Positions 18,005 to 27,084 are shown, counted from the first letter of the stretch. The stretch: 41,287 nucleotides of DNA from Candidatus Sabulitectum sp. (GCA_023139045.1 JAGLOJ010000097.1:1-41287), one strand, 5' to 3'. Translations and numbers: made by a program. The notes: generated by a model from the sequence alone, not told the origin.

Positions 18005-19009
18005 ATGGAATTCATGAAACTTCATCTGCCGGATATCATTGAGTGGGACAGCGATACACTCACCGGTGTTTATGGCAAAATGACTGTTGCTGCTCTCGAG
18101 AGAGGGTTCGGCAGAACGCTTGGTACAGCTCTTCGCAGAGTTATGCTTTCGTCTCTGGAAGGTGCAGCACCGGTTTCCGTTTCAATCAAGGGTGCTGAAC
18201 ACGAGTTCAGTGTACTTAATGGTGTACTGGAAGATGTACCAGACATCATCCTCAACGTGAAGTCACTTTCTGTCAAGTATGATGGTGCTGAAACTGTTCA
18301 ACTTTCACTCAAGGCGGATAAGCCGGGAGTGTATACAAGTGAATCGTTCGAGTGCCCTGAAGGCGTCACCATTTCCAATCTTGATCAGGTTATTGCCGAG
18401 ATCACGGAGGATGGTGGAGAACTTGATATTACTGTCGATGTGGAACGAGGCAAAGGCTTTGTAACACAGGATGAGTGGTACAATTCAGGTAAGGGCCGCG
18501 AGATCGGCACGATCCTGGTTGACTCATGGTTCTGTCCTGTAAAAAAGGTTAACTTTGAGGTCGAGAGTGCTCGAGTGGGAGACAGAACCGATTTCGATCG
18601 TCTCAATATGGAAATAACCACCGATGAAAGTATTTCTCCCAAAGATGCGATTGAGAGTGCTACAAAGATTCTCATGAGGCATTTTGAAATGATCCTGGGT
18701 ATTGGCTTGGAAGAGCCAGCTCAGGAGATTGAGATTGAGGAGGAGATAGTAGAAGAAGAGGCAGTAGAAGAGGCAGTAGAGGAAGCCCCTGTGCCTGTGG
18801 ATGAACCTGCAGCAGAGGATGTGGATCTTGCCGATACTGATCTCTCAAAAAGGTATGTAAAAATCCTGTCAGCCGGTGGCATTGCCACTATTGACCAGCT
18901 GGCAGCGAAGACGGCGAATGAGCTTCTTGAACTCCGCAATTTCGGGGCGGCATCTCTGGGTGTTGTCAAGGATCTGTTGAAGCTTCACGGTCGCTCGCTG
19001 GCCACATAG
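18005..19009 (+). CDS. rpoA: RNA polymerase alpha subunit
   Basis: 334 aa. The N-terminal domain has the assembly signatures ERGFGRTLGTALRRVMLSSLEGAAP and VLNGVLEDVPDIILNVK. The linker (about residues 238-278) is strikingly acidic (EIEIEEEIVEEEAVEEAVEEAP, partly encoded by a 12-bp tandem repeat near 18750-18785). The C-terminal domain follows: RYVKILSAGGIATIDQLAAKTANELLELRNFGAASLGVVKDLL, the HhH-type DNA- and activator-binding module. The start may be ATG 18005 or 18014. Confidence 0.97.
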   Translation: MEFMKLHLPDIIEWDSDTLTGVYGKMTVAALERGFGRTLGTALRRVMLSSLEGAAPVSVSIKGAEHEFSVLNGVLEDVPDIILNVKSLSVKYDGAETVQLSLKADKPGVYTSESFECPEGVTISNLDQVIAEITEDGGELDITVDVERGKGFVTQDEWYNSGKGREIGTILVDSWFCPVKKVNFEVESARVGDRTDFDRLNMEITTDESISPKDAIESATKILMRHFEMILGIGLEEPAQEIEIEEEIVEEEAVEEAVEEAPVPVDEPAAEDVDLADTDLSKRYVKILSAGGIATIDQLAAKTANELLELRNFGAASLGVVKDLLKLHGRSLAT

Positions 19010-19027
19010 AAAGGATCGGGAGTTTAG

Positions 19028-19402
19028 ATGCGCCACAGAAAAACAACTCCCAAGCTGGGCAGAAGAAAGGACGCCAGAACCAGAATGCTTCGCAACCTGG
19101 TCACATCTCTTTTCATTGAGGAAAAAGTTGTCACCAGTCATGCAAGAGCAAAGGCGACCAGAAGTCTGGCCGAGAGAATAATAACAAAGGGTAAGAATGA
19201 TACTGTTCACTCACGCAGACTGGTTGCCGGCATGGTATACGGTTCAGTTGCAGTGAGGAAATTGTTCAACGAGCTTGGTCCCCGCTATGCAGACAGACCA
19301 GGTGGATACACCCGTATAATCAAGCTTGGACCCCGTCACGGAGACGCGGCCGAAGCTGTTATTCTCGAGCTTGTAGACTCTCCAGCTGACAGCGGGAAGT
19401 AA
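19028..19402 (+). CDS. rplQ: 50S ribosomal protein L17
   Basis: 124 aa. RHRKTTPKLGRRKDARTRMLRNLVTSLFIEEKVVTSHARAKATRSLAERIITKGK and GGYTRIIKLGPRHGDAAEAVILELVD give the family. Located right after rpoA, closing the alpha operon; pfkA follows after 6 bp. Confidence 0.98.
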   Translation: MRHRKTTPKLGRRKDARTRMLRNLVTSLFIEEKVVTSHARAKATRSLAERIITKGKNDTVHSRRLVAGMVYGSVAVRKLFNELGPRYADRPGGYTRIIKLGPRHGDAAEAVILELVDSPADSGK

Positions 19403-19408
19403 AGACGC

Positions 19409-20374
19409 TTGAAAGCTATTGCAGTTCTGACCAGCGGCGGAGACGCCCCGGGAATGAACGCCGGAATAAGGGCCACGGTGAGGACAGCACTCACCGGTGG
19501 CCTTTCCGTGTTTGGTGTAAAAAGAGGATATCAGGGCTTGATTGAAGATGATCTGTTCTCTATGACTTCCACCGATGTCAGCAATATTCTTCAAAGGGGC
19601 GGAACAATCCTTCACTCTGCCAGAAGCGAAGAATTTAAAACAGTGGAAGGCAGAATCAAGGCTGCAGAAAATCTCAATAAGAGGAATATTGACGGCCTTG
19701 TGGTTTTCGGCGGCGACGGCAGCTTTCGTGGAGCCAATGATCTTCAGCGAGAACACGGCATAAGAGTTGTGGGAGTTCCTGCAACCATAGACAATGACAT
19801 ATGGGGCAGTGACTTCACTATTGGTTTTGACACGGCAGTGAATACAGCTCTTGAAGCCATTGACAAAGTCAGAGACACAGCAGCAGCTCACGACCGCCTT
19901 TTCATTGTTGAAGTTATGGGCAGGCACGCCGGTTTTATCGCCCTGGAAGTGGGGATAGGTGCCGGTGCCGAAGAAATTCTTATACCGGAAACAGTAACAA
20001 AGATTCCGGATATCTGTAAAAAACTGCAAAGCAGATATGAAAAGGGACGAACTTCAAGCATTCTTGTTGTTGCCGAGGGCGATGAAGAAGGGAATGCCTA
20101 CGAAATTGCCAGAAAGATAGAAACCCATTCGGGAATGAAAAGCCGCGTAACTGTACTGGGCCATGTTCAGCGTGGAGGCAGCCCCACCGCATCAGACAGA
20201 ATGCTCGCAACAAAACTGGGCTACGCAGCGGTCAAAGCACTTCTTGATGATGCAGCACCCTGCATGGTCGGCGTGGAAAACGGCTCTATCAGCCGCCACC
20301 CCCTTGCAGATGCCTGGACCCGCAGGAAAGAACTTGACAAGCTTCTTGTTCAGCTCAGCTACGGGCTGGAATAG
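19409..20374 (+). CDS. pfkA: ATP-dependent 6-phosphofructokinase
   Basis: Phosphorylates fructose 6-phosphate in glycolysis. 321 aa from a TTG start, the usual PfkA length. TSGGDAPGMNAGIR (ATP-binding start), GGDGSFRGA, VPATIDNDIWGSDFTIGFDTA (catalytic Asp) and VEVMGRHAGFIAL are intact. Gly residues in GGDGS and in DNDIWG are those of ATP-using rather than PPi-using enzymes. Only 6 bp separates it from rplQ, so it is likely co-transcribed with the ribosomal operon, linking glycolytic capacity to growth rate (inference). Confidence 0.95.
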   Translation: MKAIAVLTSGGDAPGMNAGIRATVRTALTGGLSVFGVKRGYQGLIEDDLFSMTSTDVSNILQRGGTILHSARSEEFKTVEGRIKAAENLNKRNIDGLVVFGGDGSFRGANDLQREHGIRVVGVPATIDNDIWGSDFTIGFDTAVNTALEAIDKVRDTAAAHDRLFIVEVMGRHAGFIALEVGIGAGAEEILIPETVTKIPDICKKLQSRYEKGRTSSILVVAEGDEEGNAYEIARKIETHSGMKSRVTVLGHVQRGGSPTASDRMLATKLGYAAVKALLDDAAPCMVGVENGSISRHPLADAWTRRKELDKLLVQLSYGLE

Positions 20375-20458
20375 CACCACCTGATCCGTCAAAAGGAAAA
20401 GGTCTTTTTCAAAATAGCGTACACAATACAGCTTTAACTTTCGCATTCTGCTGACTCT

Positions 20459-20770
20459 TTGTGCTATCCCAAAGTATTCGACTTGAATTGTAACGGCAAG
20501 AAAGATATCATAGCCGGTACAGAGACTGGGCATGTTGTGTATTTCGAAAACACAGGAACCGATACTGTACCTGTCTTTAACGGATCTGTGAGCATAAGCA
20601 TCTACGATTCCAGTGGTCGTGTGGTGAAATCATGCACAGTAAGCGGTCAGTCGGGCATCGCCGTTGTAAGTGCTGAATCAATGGCAGTCGGAGTATATAC
20701 AGTGATTGCCTCTGATGCGAGAAGTACGTCTCTGTGCAGGGTGCTTGTTACCAACGGACTGGGGAATTAA
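20459..20770 (+). pseudogene. 3' fragment of a secreted FG-GAP/sorting-domain protein
   Basis: 103 codons without a convincing start. FDLNCNGKKDIIAGTETGHVVYFEN is a single FG-GAP/VCBS-type beta-propeller unit; the rest (ISIYDSSGRVVKSC...GVYTVIA...RVLVTN) is a Bacteroidetes-style C-terminal sorting-like domain. Intact members have a signal peptide and several propeller units before this, and an in-frame TAA lies just upstream, so this is probably the stump of a larger gene. Confidence 0.6.
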
Positions 20771-20928
20771 TGAAAAAAACAGCGCTGAAAGTTTGTGCTT
20801 CTGGCCCTGATTGCGTGAAACCCGGGACTGAGACTGTGCTATGGTATGGACTCCACTTCCCGGGAAGCTGTTTGTGGAATGCAAAAACAGATATGCTTGA
20901 ACTTCCCGGAACAGAGAAGGAGAGGTTG

Positions 20929-21366
20929 ATGAAAAGTATCGGAATAATCATCTGTGATCGTTACCATACTTGTGCGGGAGGAAAGTGCCTGCGTGCTTTG
21001 CGTAATCGTGAAGGGGCTTTCGCTCTGTACAGAGATGAGGAAATTGAACTGGTGGGTTATACCACATGCGGTGGCTGCCCGGGCGGCAATATAGAGTATG
21101 CTCCCGAGGAAATGAAGAAGAACGGGGCAGATGTTATCCATCTTGCAACAGGACTGATCGTAGGTTACCCGCCGTGCACCAGAATACAGGCTTTCTCTGA
21201 TTTCATTCCTGCAAAATATGATATGGGAGTGGTTGCAGGTACCCATCCGATCCCTCAAAAATACTTTCTAACTCACCGGAAGCTGGGAACATGGGAATCT
21301 GAAGGAGCCCGTACACTGATCAGGCATGTAATTACAGATGAAGTAACACGGCTTGCATACGATTGA
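20929..21366 (+). CDS. CGGC-domain protein
   Basis: 145 aa from the ATG at 20929 with AAGGAGAG upstream. GIIICDRYHTCAGGKCLRAL at the N-terminus, TTCGGCPGGNIEYAPEEMKKNGADVIHLATG, and YPPCTRI match the CGGC domain (PF08821), whose conserved Cys/His are proposed to bind metal. The frame is open upstream to 20734, adding about 65 residues with further Cys; that extension has no family support and I treat it as untranslated or a remnant. Confidence 0.75.
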   Translation: MKSIGIIICDRYHTCAGGKCLRALRNREGAFALYRDEEIELVGYTTCGGCPGGNIEYAPEEMKKNGADVIHLATGLIVGYPPCTRIQAFSDFIPAKYDMGVVAGTHPIPQKYFLTHRKLGTWESEGARTLIRHVITDEVTRLAYD

Positions 21367-21499
21367 TCTCTCTGGAAACAGGTCCGTTCCAGACGCTGAT
21401 ACTCTGTGAAGTAATGCCTGACAGAGCACAAACATTACAAGAAAAATGGCCAGTTTTGCCTGATTGTTACGCAGTTCATCTGATCCTCAGGTAAAAGGA

Positions 21500-21682
21500 T
21501 TAGTCAGTACAGTTTTGAAGCAAAGCTATCATTTTTCTGCGGTAGTTCTGAAATGAATCATGCCCCTTGCCGGTTATGGCAAGAAGAGTTCGCGGGATCT
21601 TGTGCACAAATTCCCTGCTGATATCAATGCAGCCTGCTGCTTCAAGTTTGCTCATGTGTGAGGAGAGAACTGCCCACCAGGA
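21500..21682 (-). pseudogene. Remnant of a winged-helix transcriptional regulator
   Basis: Frame on the - strand from after TAA at 21683-21685 to TAA at 21500. LSSHMSKLEAAGCIDISREFVHKIPRTLLAITGKGHDSF closely follows the recognition helix and wing of MarR/ArsR-like HTH_34 regulators. The first half of the domain is absent, so this is a 5'-truncated gene. The rest of the 21367-21987 gap shows no intact gene; scraps of frame on the - strand at 21690-21880 may be further decay. Confidence 0.55.
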
Positions 21683-21987
21683 TTAACACAAAAGCAAGTG
21701 CGGAGTATCCAATCTTACCACATTGTGAGAAAGAAGCCCTGTAGAAGCAGAAATCCACCCAGGAATATCTCCAGGAGGCCATCCTGGCATGTTGACTGGC
21801 AAACCCAGCACTATATATCTTCCATGAATGCTTCCTGGCAAATAAGTCTATGTAGAATACAAGTTTGTGATACAAACACACCTGTCACGATACAGAAGCC
21901 ATATTTGTCAAGAACTGGATTGCAAAGAAGAGTGCCTTTTGTGATATTTCAGTAATTCACGATTACTAAGAACAGAAAGTAGCAGCA

Positions 21988-22938
21988 ATGCAGGAATTTC
22001 ATCAACTGGTAAATGCAATTCTCGCTATAGCAATGATTTATGTAATTGCAATGGTTCTTAAATATAAAAAGATCCTGAAGGAAGAGCATTCACTTACACT
22101 GGCCCGGATTGTCACCGATGTTTTTCTGCCAGCTATTGTGTTTGTCAGCCTTGCAAAGCAGACACTTCACCCGAATCAGGTCGAACCTGCCCTTGCAATG
22201 CTCGGATTGGAGCTTTTGTTCATCGCTTTGGCCTGGCTGCTCAGTTCAATGTTGAAGTTCAGCAGAGCGCAGCAGGGAGCCATTGTATTCTGTTCAGCAT
22301 TCGGTTCTTCAACGTTTCTGGGGTATTCGATTGTTCTGCAGGTGTTTCCTGATAATCCGGAAGCCCTCAGTGAAGCTGTTCTTATATCAGAGATAGGGGT
22401 TGGTTACCCGATATTTATACTTGGCCCCATCCTTGCGGCATATTTCGGTTCAAGGAAACTGAAGAAATCTGACTGGAAAGCATCCTTCTGCTTTTTCAGA
22501 TCACCGGTATTTTTCGCATTGATCGCAGGGCTTCTCTGGAGTATTCTGAAGATTCCAGGGGAAGAAAACATCTACATAGCTCCCATATTCCGTCTTGGTT
22601 CGGTTCTTTCAGCTGCCCTTACCCCTCTTGCAATTCTCTCTGTCGGTCTGATGTTCAAGAAACCGGGCTTTCGCACTATGGTCATACCCCTGGGTATAGT
22701 AATCCTTCTCAAACTGATATTGAAACCCCTGCTGGCCAGCCAGCTTGCATCGTGGTTTGGTTTCCCTGAACTATGGAAAGAGATTCTGGTTCTTATGGCT
22801 GCAATGCCCTCTGCAGTTCTAGGTGTGGTTTTCCTCAGGCGGTACGGCGGTGATGCATCTCTTGCTTCAGCTCTTCTGCTGGTTACTACTCTTGTGAGCA
22901 GCATAACCCTTTTAGGGGTATTCTGGCTCTTCAGATAG
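21988..22938 (+). CDS. AEC-family transporter
   Basis: 316 aa inner-membrane protein of the auxin-efflux-carrier type (PF03547), bacterial members of which export or exchange carboxylates and similar anions. About ten hydrophobic segments in two halves: AILAIAMIYVIAMVLKY at the start, then VTDVFLPAIVFVSLAK, FGSSTFLGYSIVLQVF, and a C-terminal half ending AAMPSAVLGVVFLRRYGGDASLASALLLVTTLVSSITL, a conserved end of the family. The ligand is not predictable. Monocistronic as far as visible. Confidence 0.88.
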   Translation: MQEFHQLVNAILAIAMIYVIAMVLKYKKILKEEHSLTLARIVTDVFLPAIVFVSLAKQTLHPNQVEPALAMLGLELLFIALAWLLSSMLKFSRAQQGAIVFCSAFGSSTFLGYSIVLQVFPDNPEALSEAVLISEIGVGYPIFILGPILAAYFGSRKLKKSDWKASFCFFRSPVFFALIAGLLWSILKIPGEENIYIAPIFRLGSVLSAALTPLAILSVGLMFKKPGFRTMVIPLGIVILLKLILKPLLASQLASWFGFPELWKEILVLMAAMPSAVLGVVFLRRYGGDASLASALLLVTTLVSSITLLGVFWLFR

Positions 22939-23015
22939 AAAATGTTTCCTGTTGACTTTTTGTGCAAACAACTGCTTACTGAGAGTGTGTACAACGGATG
23001 AAGGAGGCGAAATGA

Positions 23016-23111
23016 ATGCAGCAGTTCTTTAATATGAGAAGAAATCCAGGCAAGATACTTGATGCAATTGCTCGAAATGAGATTGTGACCCTTAACGTAT
23101 TTCGTGCCTGA
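23016..23111 (+). pseudogene. Truncated Phd/YefM-type antitoxin
   Basis: 31 codons from ATG 23016, with GGAGG 8 nt upstream. QFFNMRRNPGKILDAIARNEIVTL matches the N-terminal DNA-binding half of Phd/YefM antitoxins ('..R.n..kildr...ne.v.vtr.Gk'). The frame stops before the Gly-Lys-Pro segment and no toxin gene follows, so it looks like a leftover of a toxin-antitoxin pair. Confidence 0.5.
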
Positions 23112-23151
23112 TCTCACCACACTGTCATTCAATCTGATCAACTTATTCAGA

Positions 23152-25182
23152 CTATTTTAGAACAACAAAGCTCGCTGAAGCGGTAGACCCCCCGGGAGCC
23201 CTGGCTGAAACGAAGTAAATCCCAATTGGAAGCGAGTCAAGTTCAACGTATCGCACAGTGTTCCGAGGGAGACTCACAGATTCACTTACTATTCTTCCAG
23301 CAAGATTGAAAATGGCAACATCATAGGCAGCAGATATTCCTGTGACCTTGAACAATAGCTCACCATCAGTTAGCGGGTTGGGGCTGATCATGATCACCTG
23401 GAATGGCGAAGGGGGTGTAGGATCAAAATGACTCACTCCAAGAACTTCAAGAGAAGGATCCATAAAAGCGGAGTAGGCGATCACAGACTGCATTACTCTG
23501 TCATAGGGGCCGGTCATTTTTGGTATCTCAAGATCTTTTGCCGTTGTGTATGCAAGTCCCAGCGAGGAAGCTCTGCCCTGATAGACTTGTTCCACAGTAT
23601 CGTTGCAGAGTCTTTCAGAAGAGCCGATCTCAGGCCAGAAGCCTTCCCAGCCCCACGAAGTATTGAAGAAACCGGCTACTCCACCGCCATCAGGCAGCCT
23701 AAGAAGGGTGTCCGGAAGGCAAACGCCCGGGTCAGTAAAATCACCGGTATGGCAACCGATAGAGCTGTGAATACCGGCTCGACCGGGATTGGTACCAATA
23801 TCAATTACAGTGTTCGGTTCGCTGAAACCATTCATCCTTGAAATAGTCAGTATACCCTTGGAATCCCCCCAGTAAACACCTCTGTCGTTGCCGTGCCCTG
23901 CGTAATGATTCCAACCTGCTCCATTGTAAAGGACCGGAAAGTAAGTATCAGGGTAATCACCTACGGTCAGCTCGTAAGACTTGGTTAAAGTGAAATTGTT
24001 GGGGAATTCCTGTGCCATGATGTCGCAGCCTTTCGCACCTACGTATCCAATTTCCCTGAAAAGCATTGCTCCGCAGAGAACTGCACTTTTGTACCATGTT
24101 TCTGAACTGCTCACATTGGCATAGACTGTATTTTTTTCAAAAATCGCAGTGGCTCCGTCAGAGGTCGAAAAAAGAAGCCTCCCAAGAAGAACATCTGCGT
24201 ACAGATCCAGGCTGTCAGCATACTCTCCATAGATACCGTTGCCGTTCCAGTCCCAGGAACCATCAAGATCTGAATAGTAGAGATCGGATGGTGCAAGTTC
24301 ATAGAGCCCCTCACACTCTGTATAAACCTCGCGCGCTGGAACTACAGTTTCATCACCGGCAAGAAGAACATAGGCTGTTCCCTGATTAAGAGCATAGTCT
24401 TTGATGCAATTCCTGATGTCTTCCTGAACATCAATTCCTTCCCAGTTACCAAGAATTTCTGTTACCGTCAGCGTCTGAAATGAAATGCCCCTTGTATCAA
24501 GAAGGGCTTCAAGCACAGACACTTCATCAGTAAATTCCTCATCGGTTATTATCAGATAGTCAACAAAAGAGTCTGCTGAGGGTAAATATGGAATCCGCGT
24601 GAATGATGTGCCATACCTGTTCGCAAGAGCTGCTGTACGAAAATCCAGCATCTCAATCTGGTGTTCAGACAGATCAGATTGGCCACAGACACTTATCCAG
24701 TCCAGTTCAACTGTACATGAGGGGGAAAGCCCCAGTTCACCAGTGTCTGCATCGTAAATCCAGGGGTTTACTGAACAGGAGACGATTGTATATGCGTCTA
24801 GAATGTGACCGGTGTGTACGGAAACAGATTGATTCTCAATATGAATGCTCCGGGCGGTTGCAGTTAGTCTTCTTTCATTTGACCCGCCGATCGGCTGAAC
24901 AACAGGCGCTCCCGCCAGAGGAGCAGCAAGCCTTTCTGTTGATATCGGTTGATCCAGAGAGGTGGAAACAGAAAGAACATCACATCTTCCGGGAAGAATG
25001 TAGAGTCTGGAAACAAGGGGCAGGAACGGCGCACCCGGTTCTACGGAGAAGAAACCTTCTTCCTGATCAACGGCAATGCTGCTGACACCGTTAATCTGTG
25101 AAGCTGAATACCCTGAAGGAAACGGAGTAAAGGTGTCTGTCTCGGTAGCAGACAGCAGGAAAAATAGCACTCTGAGAATCAT
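23152..25182 (-). CDS. Secreted gingipain-like Cys peptidase (C25) with sorting domain
   Basis: 676 aa from the ATG at 25182, which follows GAGGGGGGG; the longer frame to 25257 has no such site. A short signal peptide (MILRVLFFLLSATE) is followed by a propeptide-like region, the C25 catalytic domain from about residue 208 (DYLIITDEEF, YVLLAGDETVVPAR), the catalytic His in NHYAGHG (about H430) and the catalytic Cys in SIGCHTGDF (about C477). The last 85 residues (SPNPLTDGELLFKV...GRIVSES...GIYFVSA) form a type IX-like C-terminal sorting domain. Likely exported to the cell surface. Confidence 0.88.
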   Translation of the reverse strand: MILRVLFFLLSATETDTFTPFPSGYSASQINGVSSIAVDQEEGFFSVEPGAPFLPLVSRLYILPGRCDVLSVSTSLDQPISTERLAAPLAGAPVVQPIGGSNERRLTATARSIHIENQSVSVHTGHILDAYTIVSCSVNPWIYDADTGELGLSPSCTVELDWISVCGQSDLSEHQIEMLDFRTAALANRYGTSFTRIPYLPSADSFVDYLIITDEEFTDEVSVLEALLDTRGISFQTLTVTEILGNWEGIDVQEDIRNCIKDYALNQGTAYVLLAGDETVVPAREVYTECEGLYELAPSDLYYSDLDGSWDWNGNGIYGEYADSLDLYADVLLGRLLFSTSDGATAIFEKNTVYANVSSSETWYKSAVLCGAMLFREIGYVGAKGCDIMAQEFPNNFTLTKSYELTVGDYPDTYFPVLYNGAGWNHYAGHGNDRGVYWGDSKGILTISRMNGFSEPNTVIDIGTNPGRAGIHSSIGCHTGDFTDPGVCLPDTLLRLPDGGGVAGFFNTSWGWEGFWPEIGSSERLCNDTVEQVYQGRASSLGLAYTTAKDLEIPKMTGPYDRVMQSVIAYSAFMDPSLEVLGVSHFDPTPPSPFQVIMISPNPLTDGELLFKVTGISAAYDVAIFNLAGRIVSESVSLPRNTVRYVELDSLPIGIYFVSARAPGGSTASASFVVLK

Positions 25183-25283
25183 TTGCCCCCCCTCAGGCTT
25201 ACGTTTACACCAACCCTTAACATACTGTTCAACCCCGCTGCGGTCTATTTGTTCCAATGTTCAGTGTGAATATATTCCTATCC

Positions 25284-25763
25284 ATGAAACTTGCAGTATT
25301 ATGTTACATAAGAAACAATGGCAAAACACTGATGATGCACCGCAATTCGCGCCAGGAGGATATGCATTTCGGCAAGTGGAATGCTCCTGGAGGCAAGATG
25401 GAGCCCGGGGAAACTCCTGAGGAGTGTGCAATCAGGGAAGTTTTCGAGGAAACCGCTCTTGTTGTGGAACATCCTCGAATGAGGGGTGTGCTTACTTTCC
25501 CGGCCTTCAATGGTGAGGAAGACTGGTATGTGTATGTGTTTACCGCCCGGAAATTTACAGGTGTTCTGAAAAAAAGCTGTCATGAGGGTGATCTGTTCTG
25601 GATAGAAGACAGCAACCTTATGAGTCTTCCTCTTTGGGACGGTGACAGGATTTTTATGAAATGGCTTGACAGCAATAAGTTCTTCAGCGGGAAATTTGTA
25701 TACAACACATCAGGATTTGAGTCTCACTCGGTAGTTTTCCACGGTGATGAATGTGAGAAATGA
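25284..25763 (+). CDS. Nudix hydrolase (MTH1/8-oxo-dGTPase-like)
   Basis: About 159 aa from the ATG at 25284; an alternative ATG at 25257 adds nine residues. KWNAPGGKMEPGETPEECAIREVFEETALVV holds the Nudix box Gx5Ex7REUxEE with the metal-binding Glu residues; the last Gly position is Ala. LCYIRNNGKTLMMHRN and EDWYVYVFTA resemble MTH1-type sanitising enzymes that hydrolyse oxidised purine nucleotides. It is divergent from the C25 peptidase gene across about 100 bp. Confidence 0.88.
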   Translation: MKLAVLCYIRNNGKTLMMHRNSRQEDMHFGKWNAPGGKMEPGETPEECAIREVFEETALVVEHPRMRGVLTFPAFNGEEDWYVYVFTARKFTGVLKKSCHEGDLFWIEDSNLMSLPLWDGDRIFMKWLDSNKFFSGKFVYNTSGFESHSVVFHGDECEK

Positions 25764-25771
25764 TAGAATAG

Positions 25772-25954
25772 TTTTTTCCGGAAGAGAACAGTGGAAGACT
25801 TCTCCTGCCGGATGCAGTAGTGGTTATCTTAAGCGGGTATGCAAATGACGAGGTATCGATGGGATGCAGGAATTGCGGATTCAGGAGTATTCTGCCGAAG
25901 CCATATACCGTTCAAGAGCTTTTTGAATCACTGAATACTGCTCTGAAGCAATAA
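25772..25954 (+). pseudogene. Remnant of a response-regulator receiver domain
   Basis: Frame from after TAG 25769-25771 to TAA at 25952. LLLPDAVVVILSGYANDEV followed by GFRSILPKPYTVQELFESLNTALKQ matches the last two strands and helix of a CheY-like receiver (VillSGya ... GfrafLpKPf). The phospho-acceptor half is gone and no start is visible, so a truncated gene. Confidence 0.55.
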
Positions 25955-26012
25955 TGGAACAGAATTGCATCCGGCAGCGTATATTGCTTAACAGATATTC
26001 TGGAGGTATTGC

Positions 26013-26414
26013 GTGGCAGACGTAGATAAGGCAAAAATCACCGTATTCTCCAGCAGTGCTGCTGAGCCGGTGGGTCCTTACAGTCAAGCTGTTGTTACGG
26101 GCTCATTTGTTTTTATCAGTGGACAGCTGGGTATGGATATGAAAAGAAAGAAATTGAGTGATACAATCCAGGGACAGACTCGTCTGGTTCTGGAAAGTAT
26201 TGAAAAAATATTGATTGAGGCAGGCGGGTGCCTGGACGATGTTGTGAAAACAACAGTTCTCCTAGCGGATATGGACGATTTCAGTGCAATGAATCGTGTG
26301 TATGCCGAGTTCTTCAATGAACCCTATCCTGCCCGAGCAGCTTTTCAGGTAGCAAAACTTCCACTGAATGCCATGGTTGAAATTGAGGCTGTGGCAAGAC
26401 TGAAAGAGAGATAG
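26013..26414 (+). CDS. ridA: RidA-family reactive imine deaminase
   Basis: 133 aa from a GTG at 26013 preceded by TGGAGG. RidA/YjgF proteins hydrolyse 2-aminoacrylate and other reactive enamines/imines. VGPYSQAVVTGSFVFISGQLG, LDDVVKTTVLLADMDDF and the signature YPARAAFQVAKLPLNAMVEIEAVA with the catalytic Arg are all present. It abuts tolQ with a 1-bp gap. Confidence 0.95.
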   Translation: MADVDKAKITVFSSSAAEPVGPYSQAVVTGSFVFISGQLGMDMKRKKLSDTIQGQTRLVLESIEKILIEAGGCLDDVVKTTVLLADMDDFSAMNRVYAEFFNEPYPARAAFQVAKLPLNAMVEIEAVARLKER

Positions 26415-26415
26415 A

Positions 26416-27084
26416 ATGCTGGGTCAGGTCTGGTCAACGGTAGCAAGTTCAGATGGTTTTACTAAGTTTATCCTTCTCTTGATTCTTGTTCTGTCCATTG
26501 GTTCGTGGACTGTGGCTATAGCAAAGCTCAAGGAATTACGCCGGATTATGGGTGCCTCCAGGATTTTCATGGAGGCTCTGAGAACCACCGGACGACCACC
26601 GGGAGGGAATTTTATCAAGAGTTCCGGAGACATGGGACCACTGGCAAGGATGTACACCGAGGCTGGAAGGTATCTCAGCCGCCGGAAAGACCAGGGTCGA
26701 ATTGAGCCCCTTAGCAGCGATGAAGTGGCTATACTGCACAGTGCTCTTGAGAGGGAAGCAAGTGAGGATCTCGCCCACAGAAGCAGAAACATCGGCTTCC
26801 TGGCAACAGTTACCAGCGTCAGCCCTCTTCTTGGACTTCTGGGAACAGTGTGGGGGGTTCTCGCCAGCTTTATTGCCATGAGGGAAGCAGGAGTTGCAGA
26901 CATCAGTGCTGTCGGAGCAGGAGTAGCCGCTGCCCTTACAACCACGGTTGCAGGGCTTCTGGCTGCGATTCCCGCAAATGTTTTCCACAATTATGTTGTG
27001 GGCAAGGTTGATGATCTTGCCGGAGAAATGGACAGATTCCTCAGTGAGCTTGTCGATGTATGCAGAAGAGGGTCGATCCAATGA
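26416..27084 (+). CDS. tolQ: MotA/TolQ/ExbB proton-channel protein
   Basis: 222 aa inner-membrane subunit that uses the proton gradient to energise the outer membrane. First membrane helix at about 13-35 (KFILLLILVLSIGSWTVAIAKL), a cytoplasmic loop, then two helices: NIGFLATVTSVSPLLGLLGTVWGVLASF and AGVAAALTTTVAGLLAAIPANVFHNY, the conserved MotA/TolQ/ExbB domain. ATGA overlap with the next gene. Whether it serves a Tol-Pal or a TonB-ExbBD system cannot be decided here. Confidence 0.93.
   Translation: MLGQVWSTVASSDGFTKFILLLILVLSIGSWTVAIAKLKELRRIMGASRIFMEALRTTGRPPGGNFIKSSGDMGPLARMYTEAGRYLSRRKDQGRIEPLSSDEVAILHSALEREASEDLAHRSRNIGFLATVTSVSPLLGLLGTVWGVLASFIAMREAGVADISAVGAGVAAALTTTVAGLLAAIPANVFHNYVVGKVDDLAGEMDRFLSELVDVCRRGSIQ

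Noticed and set aside
20734..20928. N-terminal extension of the CGGC-domain protein
   Set aside because: The family begins at MKSIGIIICDRYH and a ribosome-binding site lies right before ATG 20929; the extension has no support beyond an open frame.
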